From NCBI GenBank assembly GCA_030686995.1, contig CM060698.1:139578606-139642605 (forward strand): a DNA stretch of 64,000 nt. The letters are read 5' to 3'. Position 1 is the stretch's first letter. Each line of letters opens with the position of its first letter. This document shows positions 9,793 through 21,731 of the stretch, one piece after another. Below the pieces are notes generated by a model. The model searched no databases. It was not told the DNA's origin and was given only the letters and a program-made list of their open reading frames with translations. This DNA comes from Artemisia argyi (taxonomy: Eukaryota; Streptophyta; Magnoliopsida; Asterales; Asteraceae). The translations under genes were made by a program, and so were the position numbers.

Positions 9793-12284
9793 TAACCCAT
9801 GACTTTGAGTCTAGCTACAATACTCGTAAATAAAGAAAAGCGCTTCTTGGGAGGCAACCCATGTTTTGTGTGATTTTCATTTTATTTGTTTGTTATTTGC
9901 TTCCGTATGCATGTTTTATTTTTATTGTTGGTTGATCATGTTTCTCAATTAAAATGTGGAAATACTTTACTATGTTGTTTGGCCTAGTCTTAACTCCAAC
10001 CTAAAAGTATTTTTGCAAAAGATAAGTGTAAAGGGAAACCCCAAATATGTTTTCAAGAAACAACCCGATCATGATTCTCCACAATATTAAATGAACATGT
10101 ATATTCGTATCTGTTAGAGTCAAATGCTTGTATTGAGTCATAATGAAGTTTTGCAGGATTTTCCAGGAAGTAGGACCAAGTTTTTCCAGAAATTTTCCGG
10201 AAACTTAACATAAGAATTTATGCAGGTCCATTCTGATGGCGTCAGAGTTTTACTCTTGACGGCGTCAGGAGTTAAAATCTGGAAATTTTACCGGTTTTGT
10301 TTTTCTAACGAAGTCTTATGGTTTTTGTGAATTATTAAGTTTTATAATCTCCAGGAAATCTGCAAACTTCATTCCACAAGCATTATATCTTACTTTGTTT
10401 TCTAGGATTTAGTAACTTATATAGGATGCCGCCGATTTTACGCGAGGTTGTCTTGTCTATTTGTGTCAGGATTTACAGGTTATGTTCGACATGGAGATGA
10501 TTTATATTCTGGAAGGGAAGCTTTGATTGTTCATTTTCTTGGAGGAAGATCTAACCTGGCCAACCTATAATCCATACCGAGCGAATCAGGGGAGTATTTG
10601 ATTTCATTCTCTTTACTTTTTTACTTTTACATTCTTTACTTGAACATTGGGGACAATGTTCATCTTAAGTGTAAGGGGAGGGTAAAAAGATGATACCTTA
10701 CATATGCACTTTCGCTTGAGTTTGTTTTGTTTGATGGTAGATGTGTAATAAAACTATGAGAAATACTTGTTAGTGTAACTTTAGCGCCAAATTTAAAATT
10801 TTTTACAACATTTAGGAGTGAAACTTTAGCCATAGTAAGCGTCTCATGGATAGGAGATTGTATGACTAGCACATAACCGTATATTCAGAAAAATTTTCCA
10901 CCCAAAATTGTGAGGTTCGCCTTTAGATTTGATAGGAAAAGCATTTACTATTAGTGCTTATGAGTGTACCGGTAGCATTTAGATTCTAGAACTTGCGTTA
11001 GTGATGCATCCCGAGACCGCTAGTGAGACTACATTCATGTGGTAGGATTTACTACATGATAAGAGGCATTAGGATCACCCCTGTGTTAAACCCGTATCAT
11101 AATTACTTGACCATTTAAGTCATACTACTTGACTAGTTAAGTCAACTAATTTTTCCCACACCCTTAGCGTTGTACTCATTTTTAGTACACGATACCCCTA
11201 GTACACCCCTCCGAGCCTATCCTTTCGTTTCTAACTTTAAGCATTTTACTTAAAGGAAGAATTTGTTACACCCCACTTAAATGTACAACCAAATCGCCTT
11301 AGCCTTCCGTGTATGCGCTCATTTTTAGTGCATCATTGTTATTTGTTAAACCCTAAGTTAACTATCTAATTGATTACATGGTTGCTAAGTCGAGTCATAT
11401 CCTTGTACATATTGTTTTGGGACGATTGGGACTCATGGGTAAGTACTTATTTTGTGGAGTAATGGGGAAGAACACCATTTATTACCCCCATACGTACGTT
11501 AATCTTAAAAGTGCTCCAAGTGTTTTGATTTTCTTAATTCGAGTCATTAGATTAGTTAATTGTAAAGTATGTAAAGATTCAAGTGTAAGGGGAATTTTCA
11601 TTCCCTATGATGTATTATTTGGATGGTAGGGTAAGAGTGTATGCAAAAAAAAAAAAAAAAATCGAAAAATCAAGAAAAGAAAAAAAAAAAGAAAGAAAGA
11701 AAAGAAAAAAAAAAGAAAAAAAAAAAGAGAAAAACATACGGACTACCATCCCTTTTCATTCTATGTTTATTTTATGTTTTTGTTATTTTGTATTTATTAG
11801 CTTAAGTCGAGTCTAGTCTTGGCTTAGCAACGCCACATTGTACATGTAATTAACTAAGATTGTTAACTCGCCACCAGTAAAACTTCCTTTATCCAACAAA
11901 ACCATGTATTTCATATCCCTACACCTAACGTTACAACCCTTTAAAAGACCTCTTTAATAGTTTATCCTAGGTGCTTACGCCATGTGGTGGAGGTTTGATC
12001 CTTTCCCAAGCCTATGGTAATCTATTTTGCTATGACAGGTAGTGAGAGATATCTTCCATTTCCATAATGTTATATTACTTTATTACACCCGAGAGATGTG
12101 AGTATCTAAACACTATTTGTGAGGTGCTAGTGTATGACCTCCGTGCTTGTCTATTGGTCTTTAGTGGAACGATTATTTGTTGTAATTACTTTTATATTAG
12201 TGTTAAATGACCCCTAACTTGTCTTTTGAGTAGAATAAAAGCGCATTTGCTTGAGGACAAGCAAATCTCAAGTGTAAGGGTATA
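9793..12284 (+). other. Non-coding 3' interior of element A
   Basis: About 2.5 kb without a credible gene, matched on the opposite strand by 34267-36762 in D. It holds a TGACGGCGTCA-like pair 23 bp apart (10234, 10257), a palindrome GAACATTG-GGGA-CAATGTTC (10642-10661) followed at once by a purine tract AAGTGTAAGGGGAGGG (10667), further AGTGTAAGG-type tracts (10024, 11581), a long A/G run at 11645-11731, and the real polypurine tract AGTGTAAGGGTATA (12271-12284) touching the 3' LTR. Confidence 0.7.
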
Positions 12285-13682
12285 TGATGAGGCGAAAAAT
12301 GATCCGTTTTTAGGGGGTCATTTAAGCTCGAATCCGACTTTATTTGATCAAATATTGCCCTAAATCGTTCCTTTTGTGATTTTAGGTACTTGGAGAGTGA
12401 ATTCTGGAAAAGAAGCCATTTTGGACGTATTTGGAGCATAAAAGTGAAGAAAACGGCAAAGTCTCAATTTTCCAAGCTGGGAACAGTAGGTGACGGCGTC
12501 AAGAGTAATTTCCTGACGGCATCAAACATCAAGAATTAAAATCCGTAGTTCATGAAGGCGTCAAGATTGTTCCTGACGGCGTCAAAAGTCCAAGAATAAA
12601 AATCCGTAGTTCATGACGGCGTCACACAGGCCGTCAGAAGTAGATCAAGGCCGTCCGAGGAAGTATTTGGCGGCGAGATGACGGCGTCACACCTTTGTTC
12701 TTGACGCCGTCACCCCTATTTTCCTATATATAGTTTTCTAGTTTTTCACATTAAAAGAGAGAAGTTTTGGAGAAACCCTAAAGACGAATTTGGTGCAACT
12801 TTTACAGGTTTTTCAAGGGTTCCAAACCCTTGATACCTTGCATTGTAATTGAGATAAGTGTGCTTCTAATTCAATCAATATGTCTATGTGTTGGTTGTCT
12901 ATATCTTGTTCTTGTCTCAATTCCATTATGCTAGGCTAGATCTCTTTTGTGTTTGCTTAGATCTAATGAAACCTAGATATTGATTATGTGTTGATTACTA
13001 GTCTATTCTTGTCTTGGATGAATGATTTTATATGTTAGGCTTAAGAAAACTGGCAGATCTCCAAATGGTAACATGCTTGAACGTCTTAAGAAACATGAAC
13101 CGAGGCGTACTAGGTCTTTATTGGTTGTATTTAATGCATGAGCCACTGTTTACAATCCCTATAGTTGTGTTGGGTCATGGTGTAGGAGGAGATAAGAGCT
13201 CATAGAATTGGGGAGTTATGCATGCCACCCCATGAATGGTATTAAGGAATACAATTCGTCATCCATGCAATTATAACAAGTAATTAACGTGTAAAAGATA
13301 TCTAAGGAGTAGTGAAATCTAAGTAAACACAGTTTCTCCAATTACTGCTCACAACCTTAGTATAAATTAGTTTATTTTCATTTTCAGTATTTTATCTTAG
13401 TTTTGGGTTAGTTGAATAGCAACTAATTCCGCCCACTCTTCCAAAACCCTGAGATTTAAATTGCTTTCATAAAATTTAAAAACACAAAAATAATCATCCC
13501 TCATCTTTAGAACTAGTAATTAGGCTTTCTAATCCTAGCGACACTATTCCTAAGCTGAACGATCAATCCCCCGGTACTTGTCACTATACTATACTACAAC
13601 GATCAGGTACACTGCCTGGTGGGGGTTGTAAGCTTCTCGAGATCCCTCGAGAGGTAAAGCCTGTTGCGATTCCCACGCATCA
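12285..13682 (+). repeat. Element A 3' LTR
   Basis: Same length as the 5' LTR (1398 bp). The palindrome array is at 12491-12712 and the TATA box at 12725. Relative to the 5' copy, one palindrome has lost a CpG here (12514, TGACGGCATCA) and another has kept one lost in the 5' copy (12614). Confidence 0.95.
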
Positions 13683-16657
13683 GATACCTTCCGTAATAAA
13701 CCTACGGATACCCTCCGCTACAACCTAGATACACGGGTACCCCCCATAATATCATAAATACTCGGATAACCTCCGAAGTATTAATAACCTATAGGTGCAC
13801 ACTATACTATCTAAATAAGCCAACCTTGAATAGTTCACACGAAACTATGTGACTAAAGTTGACAATTCATCCTAGTCCATACGCATAGCAAGTTTTAAAA
13901 GAATATAAAAGCGATAATAGTCCACATAAAATGATTTACACGTTTCTCACCCCAAGTATTGAAAACATAGTTCAAGAGTAAAAAGTTGAGCTATGACTCA
14001 CCTCAAGTCCAGAACTCAGCAAGAAGAAATCGGTAGAAGTAAGATGTATAGTAACTCAAAAGGCGACAACTACAGACTCGGCACTACCTAACAATATCAA
14101 CTCGTTCAGAAATCATTTCCTCAAAATCAAATATTCCCAAACCCGAACATATTCCATTTTACTTCCGAAAATCCATTTCTCGTATTATTCTCGTATTAGT
14201 TTGGAATTTGACGTTTGGTATCCATACGAGTGGTGGGTCGACACACTCAAAACAAGAAGTCACACAAAGAGAATAATAAAAACAATCTATAGGTCTAATA
14301 TTAGCCCAATATATTATTTAAATAAATCATCGAGGTTTATCAAATCCGTCAATTTGGTAATCCCCCACATTTATTTACTTAATATACCACTCTAAGATTA
14401 TACCCAAATCCTATGTCATATTGCACATAAAGTACTATATGGTATATATCAAAGTTTAATGAATTCCCTAATTATGTCGTTAAGCTTACCAAATTCGTCA
14501 ATTTGGCAACCTCACGAGATACTTAGTAATTCATTATTCTGGTACACATACCACAACCTATGGGCGTCGTAGGATACGATGCTCATTAATATACTCAATT
14601 TAAATAACTAAATAGCTCTTATTTAACCCTTCGATTAAATAAGTTACGTAGTTATCGAAAGTGAATGTGTTAATCGTCATATATCCGTGACAACACGAAC
14701 GTTACAAATAATAATCCACTTGGACTCAAGTGACCACGGCCCCGTTTAACTCGATAGTTTTCCTCGTTTGCTAAAAGAAATTATTTTATTTATTATTTAT
14801 TCAACGTCAAGATTTCATCGTTATTTATAGTGTTTTATTATAATAACGCTCCCAATATTATTACACTTCTTTCATAGCATAATATTTATAGTCACGTTAT
14901 TGTTATAATATTACTCGTGATCCTTTTATTTTTAATATACGCATCTATATATTTATATATACGTTATTCACGTCTATATATTTATATAAACGTTTATATT
15001 ACCAATAATATTATTACGATTTTTATTATTTGCGTTTAATTATAAATATTTATCGAGTCATACGAAATGGTCGCATGTCCGAGTCATCACTCTCGGCTCA
15101 TTGTCCAAGTCCGAAATAAAACATAACCAAGTCAAAATCAATAAATCCAAACAATACCCATATCACGTGCTACAACAATGAGGTCCGACTACGGTACCCG
15201 ACTAACCTATCTCCGTCATTTAATTTGACCGTCTCACAATCGGTCCCCACATTTACCATTCGACAACAACTCCTCAATTATCACATTTTATCCATTGTCG
15301 AGACCACAATGGTCTCGACCCAACCAAAGTATTCGACCAATCCAAAATGCCACAATAATACTAATAACAATGTGAACCATGACAAGAAAAATAATTAAAG
15401 TAGGCTAGTTGCGGGTTGGTTTACCAAGCAAAACCCGAGCCTTGTAACCCACTTGGGTCTCGGCATAACACACGAGTCACCAAGACTCGAAACCAAGACC
15501 ATGAGGTCTCAAAATATGCTCAAGTGAACAATAGGAAATCTGCCCAAAAGACCCTCTTGGGTCGCGACATACATCAACAACCACAAGGCCAAAACACGAC
15601 TCAATCGAGTCAAAACCAAACACCAATGCATCCAAACATGCTAACCAAGAACACAAGGCCAATCACCAAGAAAAATAACGAACCATAGGGCTCGTACCCA
15701 CATCAAGCCGTGAGCCTAGGCTCACGGTTCCTTCGACCCAAACGGTAAGAAGTAAACCAAGATACCAAACGATGATTTTCATTACATTTTAGTCAAAACC
15801 CACTTGAATAACATGTTTTATTTCGAAATAACCAAGAAAAATTCAAAACCCATCAATATGTACATCCGTATAACACGGATCGATGCTCTCCAAGACAAGT
15901 TTACACTTGTTTTGGCGTTTGCTCACCTTCTTGGACCTTGAATCTCACGGATCTAGTGAAAACAACAAGATTGGGATTGGATTTGATAAGATTCGTGGTG
16001 TCAGGGAGGGTTATATGGCGCGTGTTATATACCAAATGAAAGGGAAAAAGCTGATGAACAAGATGGTGGTGGTGGTTTTGTTGTGGAGTCAGCGGTGTGA
16101 TGGTGGTGGTGAGGTGAGGGTGGCGGCTAGGTTAAGAAGAGAGGGAGAGATGAGATATTGAAGAGGTTGTGTTTGTTTGTGTGTGGGATGAAACCAGGAA
16201 AACCACAAGGTCGTTTTTGTATATACTCTTTTTTTTAAAAAGTATTTTTAATAATAATAATAATGATAGTATTATTAGTGTTAAGGGTAGATGGGTGAGT
16301 GTGAATTACACGGACCAAAACCCGAAACTCGTTTCCAACCTTTAATATCTTACGAGACGTTTTATATATAACTATATATAGTCGAATTCATAAACTCAAG
16401 ACATAAAATTTTTGTTAGGTTATCCTAGTGCCGGAGTGAACGTAGTACCAAATGGGAATTTCAAAATAAATCACCACGTATATATTCATATCGAATTAGT
16501 AAAGAAAATCTCAAATTTCTTAAAGATTTTAAATATAATCAACCATAATATAGGTCTTACAAGTTCGTTACGAATAAAATTTTAAATATAAATTTATAAA
16601 CGAACTTTTACGTAATGCGGGTTTTCAAAATGGCTCCCTAATTTGCTAGTTGTCACA

Positions 16658-16668
16658 TCCTCCCGGCC
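16658..16668 (-). other. Polypurine tract of element B
   Basis: On the minus strand GAGGCCGGGAGGA runs into the 3' LTR start TGTGACAA. It primes plus-strand cDNA synthesis in this element class. Confidence 0.6.
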
Positions 16669-16709
16669 TCAGAAGAAACCCGTCCCGGGTTTCTCTCAGA
16701 ACAATCCAT

Positions 16710-17096
16710 CTACGAAGTGAAAAGCTTCGGATATCTCTTTCGGAACTCGTCCTCACGTTCCCACGTAAATTCCGGTCCATGTCGGGAATTCCAACGAACC
16801 TTGATGAGTGGAATGCGACTTCGCTTGAGTCGCTTAATCTCACGATCCAATATCTCGATCAGCTCTTCCACAAAGTTCAATTTCTCATCAACACGAATAT
16901 CTTTCATTGGTATAACTGGTGTCTCATCAGAAAGACACTTCTTCAAATTACTAACATGAAACACATCGTGAACTTTACTCAGTTCCAGTGGTAATTCCAA
17001 CCTATAAGCCACGGGCCCAATTCTTTCCAAAATAAGAAATGGTCCAATGTAGCGGGGGTTGAGTTTCCCACGTTTCCCGAAACGTATCATACCTTT
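16710..17096 (-). pseudogene. Integrase tail and chromodomain of element B
   Basis: The C-terminal end of Pol. The first part ([18 protein letters not shown] and the following VYHVSNL-like [12 protein letters not shown]) is the integrase C-terminal GPF/Y region. The last 50 residues, [20 protein letters not shown] then [19 protein letters not shown], are a chromodomain of the Tekay type, thought to direct insertion to marked chromatin. It is in frame with integrase, but a TGA replaces a codon at 17097-17099 where relatives have Trp, so the chromodomain is cut off from the rest. The chromodomain itself looks complete. Confidence 0.85.
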
Positions 17097-18281
17097 TCAA
17101 GGCGAGACTTTCAGCATCACTTTGTCTCCAACCTGGAACTCTAGGGGTTTACGTCTCTTATCGGTGTAACTTTTCTGCCTATCTCTAGCTGCTTGTAATC
17201 GATCACGAATTTGAGTCACTTTTTCAGTAGTCTCCAGAATAAGCTCGGGGCCTGTGAGTTGGCTATCTCCAAATTCAGCCCAACCAATAGGCGAACGGCA
17301 TTTACGACCATATAGAGCTTCAAATGGTGCAGCTTTAAGACTTGTGTGGTAGCTATTGTTATAGGAAAACTCCGCAAGGGGTAGATATTTCTCCCAGCCT
17401 TTACCAAAGTCTATTATGCATGCACGAAGCATATCCTCCAAAGTCTGAATGGTCCTCTCACTTTGACCATCGGTTTGGGGATGATATGCAGTACTCATAT
17501 CAAGTTTCATCCCCAAAGCAGTTTGAAGTGATCGCCATAAAGCTGACGTGAAGCGGCTGTCGCGATCAGAAATAATCGATATCCGAACTCCATGACGAGA
17601 AATAATTTCCTTCACATACAACCTCGCAAGTTTGTCGACACTATCATCTTCACTAATAGCCAGGAAATGAGCAGACTTAGTCAATCGATCCACAATTACC
17701 CATATAGCGTCACAACCGCTAGCTGTCTTCGGTAATTTGGTAATAAAGTCCATTGTAATCCGCTCCCATTTCCAAACCGGGAGTTCTGGCTGCGTCAATA
17801 ATCTTGCCGGTCTTTGATGTTCAGCCTTAACCTTAGAACATGTCAAGCACTTACTAACGTACAATGTTATATCTGCCTTCATATTTGGCCACCAATATAA
17901 CTTTTTCAAATCCTGGTACATCTTGTCAGACCTAGGATGAATAGAGTACCTTGACTTATGCGACTCATGCATAATCAACTCTCGAATTCCTCCATACAAT
18001 GGTACCCAAATCCGATCTCCAAAACACAATACTCCATCAGAACGCTTAACAAATCTTTTCTCATTTTCAGCCATTCCAAATATGTCCTCAGCAGGTCGGT
18101 TTTCTACTTTCAATGCTCCCATTTGAGCTTCTAATATTTGAGACGGTAACGGCGATACGATAGTCATTCCCAATGACCTAACTCGTAACGGTGGTATTCT
18201 CTCCTTTCGACTAAGAGCATCAGCAACAACGTTTGCTTTACCTGGATGATAACGAATCTCGCAATCATAATCGCTTAACAA
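17097..18281 (-). CDS. Integrase of element B
   Basis: Inserts cDNA into the host genome. The ORF starts in the RNase H tail ([20 protein letters not shown]), then has the zinc-binding region ([19 protein letters not shown] with the later [12 protein letters not shown]), then the DDE core: [19 protein letters not shown], and the Glu in [18 protein letters not shown]. All catalytic residues are present. The ORF is in frame with the RT/RNase H part upstream but separated by a TGA (18288-18290), and ends at another TGA (17097-17099). Apart from those stops it looks like a full integrase. Confidence 0.88.
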   Translation of the reverse strand: MLSDYDCEIRYHPGKANVVADALSRKERIPPLRVRSLGMTIVSPLPSQILEAQMGALKVENRPAEDIFGMAENEKRFVKRSDGVLCFGDRIWVPLYGGIRELIMHESHKSRYSIHPRSDKMYQDLKKLYWWPNMKADITLYVSKCLTCSKVKAEHQRPARLLTQPELPVWKWERITMDFITKLPKTASGCDAIWVIVDRLTKSAHFLAISEDDSVDKLARLYVKEIISRHGVRISIISDRDSRFTSALWRSLQTALGMKLDMSTAYHPQTDGQSERTIQTLEDMLRACIIDFGKGWEKYLPLAEFSYNNSYHTSLKAAPFEALYGRKCRSPIGWAEFGDSQLTGPELILETTEKVTQIRDRLQAARDRQKSYTDKRRKPLEFQVGDKVMLKVSP

Positions 18282-18287
18282 CTCAAT

Positions 18288-19310
18288 TCAACGTCGTTGT
18301 CTCATGTTGAGCTCTTTTTTATTCAAGATGTGTTGTAGGCTTTTGTGATCCGTGTATACAACACATTTAGTACCATACAGATAATGTCTCCATATCCTTA
18401 AGGCAAAAACCACAGCACCTAACTCCAAATCATGGGTGGTGTAGTTCTTCTCGTGCTTCTTGAGCTGTCGGGAAGCATAAGCTATCACTTTCTCTCGTTG
18501 CATTAGCACAGCTCCCAAACCTTTATGAGAAGCGTCACAATAGACGACAAAGTCCTCACTACCTTCAGGTAACGCTAAGATAGGAGCACTACACAACATC
18601 TCCTTAAGTAATTGAAATGCTTCATCTTCCTTATCTCCCCATTCGTATTTAACACTATTTTGAGTCAATTTGGTCAACGGTTTTGCTATCTTCGAAAATC
18701 CCTCAATGAATCTTCGGTAGTAACCGGCTAAACCTAAAAATTGACGAACTTCAGTCGGGGTTGTCGGTGCAGCCCAATCTTTATTAGCCTCAATTTTTGC
18801 GGGATCTACATGAACTCCTTGACTATCAATCACATGACCCAAAAATTGTACCGTCGGAATCCAAAATTCACATTTGGAGAACTTGGCATACAACTTCTCC
18901 CTCCTGAGCAATTCCAAGATAAGCCTTAGATGCTTCTCATGCTCTTTCTCACTCTTCGAGTAGATTAGAATATCGTCAATGAACACGATCACAAACTTAT
19001 CTAAATAAGGCTTACACACTCGATTCATGAGGTCCATGAATACTGCCGGTGCGTTAGTCAACCCAAACGGCATCACTTGGAACTCCTAATGCCCGTAACG
19101 GGTTCTGAAAGCCGTTTTCGGAATATCTTCCTCGCGAACTCTAAGCTGATGATATCCCGATCTCAGATCGATCTTCGAATACACACTCGATCCTTGAAGC
19201 TGATCGAACAAGTTGTCGATCCTCGGTAACGGGTATCTATTCTTCACCGTTAATTTGTTCAACTCTTGGTAATCAATACACATACGGAACGATCTATCCT
19301 TCTTCTTCAC
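18288..19310 (-). pseudogene. Reverse transcriptase and RNase H of element B
   Basis: RT motifs are in order: [50 protein letters not shown], the catalytic [10 protein letters not shown], and FLGHVI. RNase H follows with [18 protein letters not shown] and [15 protein letters not shown] at 19086-19088 interrupts RT between the GYHQL and MPFGL motifs, and a TGA at 18288-18290 ends it before the HPGKAN motif. At the upstream end (about 19310-19325), GFIRP joins directly to the VKKKD motif: the roughly ten residues normally between them are missing and the frame changes. RT would not be made. Confidence 0.88.
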
Positions 19311-21369
19311 AAATTGGTCTTATGAATCCCTTTTCGGCTAACTCCGCTAATTGTTTTGATTCCAGTTCAGTGGGTGCAAGTCGATAAGGCGCTCGTGCCA
19401 CAGGTGCAGCACCAGGTATCAACTCAATCTGAAACTCCACTTGTCTAGTAGGCGGGATTCCCGGCAAATCATCGGGAAATACATCAGGAAAATCACGAAC
19501 TATAGACACATCCCCAATGCATCTTTCCTTCTTCTCCTTCCCTCCTTTCTCAAAGATTTGAGCTAAGAAAAGGCAACATCCTTTTTCCATCAACTTTGGT
19601 AACTTAGTGCAAGAAATGACCGCTAATCGGGATGGGCTCCTCGAACCTTTTCGATCTCCTTGTATATTTTGAATCTCCTTTCTGTAAGGCACACGCACAA
19701 TCTTCTCATCACAAATTATTTGAGCACGATACTTCGACAACCAATCCATACCAATGATGACATCGAAACTTCCTAACGTGACGGGTAGAAGATCTATGTT
19801 GAAAGAGTGATTCAAGAAATTTAACGTGCAACCGCGAATGATAGTCTTAATCCTTTCTATGTTCCCATTAGCTAACTCTATATCATACCCAATTCCTAAG
19901 GCCATCGGGGGTTTCTCTAGTAAGGGTGCAAACGTAGTGGACACAAAACTTCTATCGGCACCAGTATCAAATAGTATGGAAGCATAACGATTATTGAGAA
20001 AGAACGTACCAGTAACGACGTTCGGATCTTCTCCTCTCTCATTCCCGAGTGCATACACTCTCCCATGAGTAGCTCCTGCTTCCACACGTTGGTCCTCATT
20101 GTCTCGACGTCCACGGTTTCCTCCAGCTCCGCGATTTCCATGATTGTACCCATTACCACCCGAGCCTTGATTTCCTCGGTTCCACGATCCTCTACACTCA
20201 CTCCTATAGTGTCCTTTCTTTCTACACCCAAAACAAGTAACATCCGCCTTACTTCTCACTTCAGGAGTAGCTTGAACCATAGCAAGAGGTCGAGCCCTAC
20301 AATCCTTAGATGTGTGTCCCTTCTTTGAGCAGTTCTGACATATTACACTACACCATCCAGAATGATTCTGGTGGCAACGACCACACTTGGGTGCATCACC
20401 ATTTTGGTTCCTTTTATCCCCATTCCCAATAGCATAAGCCTTAGCAACAGCTTGTCGCTTGTTTCGATGATCCTTACCCTTGGAGTGATGGTCTCTCTTT
20501 CTCTTCCCATTCTTATCCTTATCGTCTCTTTCCAATTCCAACGAATCCATTAATTGTTGAGCGATGGTGATAGCCTCATGGATATTTTTAGGTCTAGCAG
20601 CAATCACATCATTCCTTGTAGCCACAGGCAACCCATCGGTATGCGGCTCAATCTTTTGAGTCTCAGTTCTAACCATATCTGGGCAAAGCAAGGCCAACTC
20701 CTGGTAACGACGATTGTAAGTTGCCATATCAGTACCCTTCACTTTGTGATTCCAAAACTCAATCTCCAGCTTCTTAACCTCATTTCTTGGGCAATAAGTC
20801 TGAATCAGCAAAGACTTAAATTGCTCCCAAGTCATAGCATAAGCCACATCACTCCCATCCAAATTTCGGTAATTGTTCCACCAAGTTAAAGCTTCATCCT
20901 TGAAAGTAAAAGAAGCAAACTTTACCTTATCATTCTCCGCACAATTGCTGACATTGAACACCGACTCAGTTTTCTCTATCCACCTGACTAAGTAGACCAC
21001 TCCTTCAGTTCCACCAAACTCAATAGGTCCACAAATTTGAAACTCCTTGTAGTTACATGCATTAACACGAACAGGTGGAAATGTTCCAGCAGAGTTGTTG
21101 GAATGATTTGACTCAGATAGTAGCTCAGCAACTCGTTGCTCCACAAGTTGATTGATCATTGCTTGATTCACGGTAGGTGCATTAGGTGGAACATGATCAT
21201 TGTCTCCCTGAACATCAACATTTTGAGTCCTGTTGTTGCGGTTAGTAGTGTCCAGGTTATCAGGAGTAAGGGTTTCAACATTTCGAGTAGGACGGCATCC
21301 TCGGCGACCAGGGGTAGTCACTGCAGGACCAGTTCTGGTAGCTCTAACAGGGTTTCGTCGTGGGGCCAT
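19294..21369 (-). CDS. gag-pol: Gag and protease of element B (start of Gag-Pol)
   Basis: A 691-aa ORF starting [14 protein letters not shown]. The capsid domain spans about residues 100-250 ([41 protein letters not shown]). A basic stretch [17 protein letters not shown] precedes two CCHC zinc knuckles, [14 protein letters not shown] and [15 protein letters not shown] Gly/Asn/Arg-rich linker follows. The retropepsin has the active site [12 protein letters not shown] and later [11 protein letters not shown]. The ORF then enters the RT N-terminus ([17 protein letters not shown]) and runs out of frame just after GFIRP because of a small deletion. The ATG at 21369 is the first in a long leader. 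Family and layout are typical of Tekay. Confidence 0.9.
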   Translation of the reverse strand: MAPRRNPVRATRTGPAVTTPGRRGCRPTRNVETLTPDNLDTTNRNNRTQNVDVQGDNDHVPPNAPTVNQAMINQLVEQRVAELLSESNHSNNSAGTFPPVRVNACNYKEFQICGPIEFGGTEGVVYLVRWIEKTESVFNVSNCAENDKVKFASFTFKDEALTWWNNYRNLDGSDVAYAMTWEQFKSLLIQTYCPRNEVKKLEIEFWNHKVKGTDMATYNRRYQELALLCPDMVRTETQKIEPHTDGLPVATRNDVIAARPKNIHEAITIAQQLMDSLELERDDKDKNGKRKRDHHSKGKDHRNKRQAVAKAYAIGNGDKRNQNGDAPKCGRCHQNHSGWCSVICQNCSKKGHTSKDCRARPLAMVQATPEVRSKADVTCFGCRKKGHYRSECRGSWNRGNQGSGGNGYNHGNRGAGGNRGRRDNEDQRVEAGATHGRVYALGNERGEDPNVVTGTFFLNNRYASILFDTGADRSFVSTTFAPLLEKPPMALGIGYDIELANGNIERIKTIIRGCTLNFLNHSFNIDLLPVTLGSFDVIIGMDWLSKYRAQIICDEKIVRVPYRKEIQNIQGDRKGSRSPSRLAVISCTKLPKLMEKGCCLFLAQIFEKGGKEKKERCIGDVSIVRDFPDVFPDDLPGIPPTRQVEFQIELIPGAAPVARAPYRLAPTELESKQLAELAEKGFIRPICEEEG

Positions 21370-21731
21370 TGATCTGAAACATCATACAAGGTTCATAAGT
21401 CTCTGATAGAACTGATCATATGCTCAACAAGAATTTAAATCAATGAAGCCAAGTCATGGAAAGAATATCAGCAATACACCACAATACAACAATAAGGCGA
21501 ATAGGAACTCAATTTCCATAACATCCAAAAATCACATACTATCATATAATGATAACCATCATCCATACAATAGTGATTCAACATCGTTCCAACTACCGAA
21601 AAACACAAAAAGATACTAATCGTTCCAAACGAGATGAATAACCAACGGAAAATACATCAAATAAGATAACTAACTTTTCTAACCGAACACTCCTCAGTGT
21701 AGAAAGCAACAAGACAACATAACCCAACCAT
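21370..21731 (-). other. Leader between the pre-gag ORF and gag of element B
   Basis: About 360 bp, AT-rich, without an ORF or repeat that I recognise. Confidence 0.5.

Larger units (their letters stand above)
5952..13682 (+). mobile_element. Element A: non-autonomous Ty3/gypsy element (Gag-protease, no RT)
   Basis: Two 1398-bp LTRs (5952-7349 and 12285-13682) flank a 4.9-kb interior, with GATAC duplicated at 5947-5951 and 13683-13687. The uninterrupted site is visible in the other LTR of B near 23665, confirming the insertion. The primer site matches tRNA-Asp, as in Athila. The interior codes for a Retrotrans_gag domain, a retropepsin-like domain and a short piece resembling an integrase C-terminus. 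RT, RNase H and the integrase core are missing. It therefore fits the TR-GAG type of non-autonomous element that depends on an Athila/Tat-like partner (inference). Confidence 0.93.
5504..16657 (-). repeat. Element B 3' LTR, interrupted by element A
   Basis: The LTR proper is 5504-5951 plus 13688-16657, about 3.42 kb. It ends at 16657 in GTTGTCACA, next to the polypurine tract of B. It matches the other LTR along its whole length; the largest length difference is a TAA microsatellite near 16247-16262, shorter here. The small ORFs at 14201-14395, 15416-15688 and 15883-16161 recur in the other LTR only as similar non-coding shadows. Confidence 0.92.

Noticed and set aside
11607..11816. Lysine-rich ORF in the interior of A
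   Set aside because: It translates an A/G-rich low-complexity run; the counterpart in D differs in length and frame.
20065..20889. Plus-strand ORFs of 60-110 aa opposite element B gag
   Set aside because: Serine/leucine-rich reverse-strand shadows of the Gag-protease frame without domain features.
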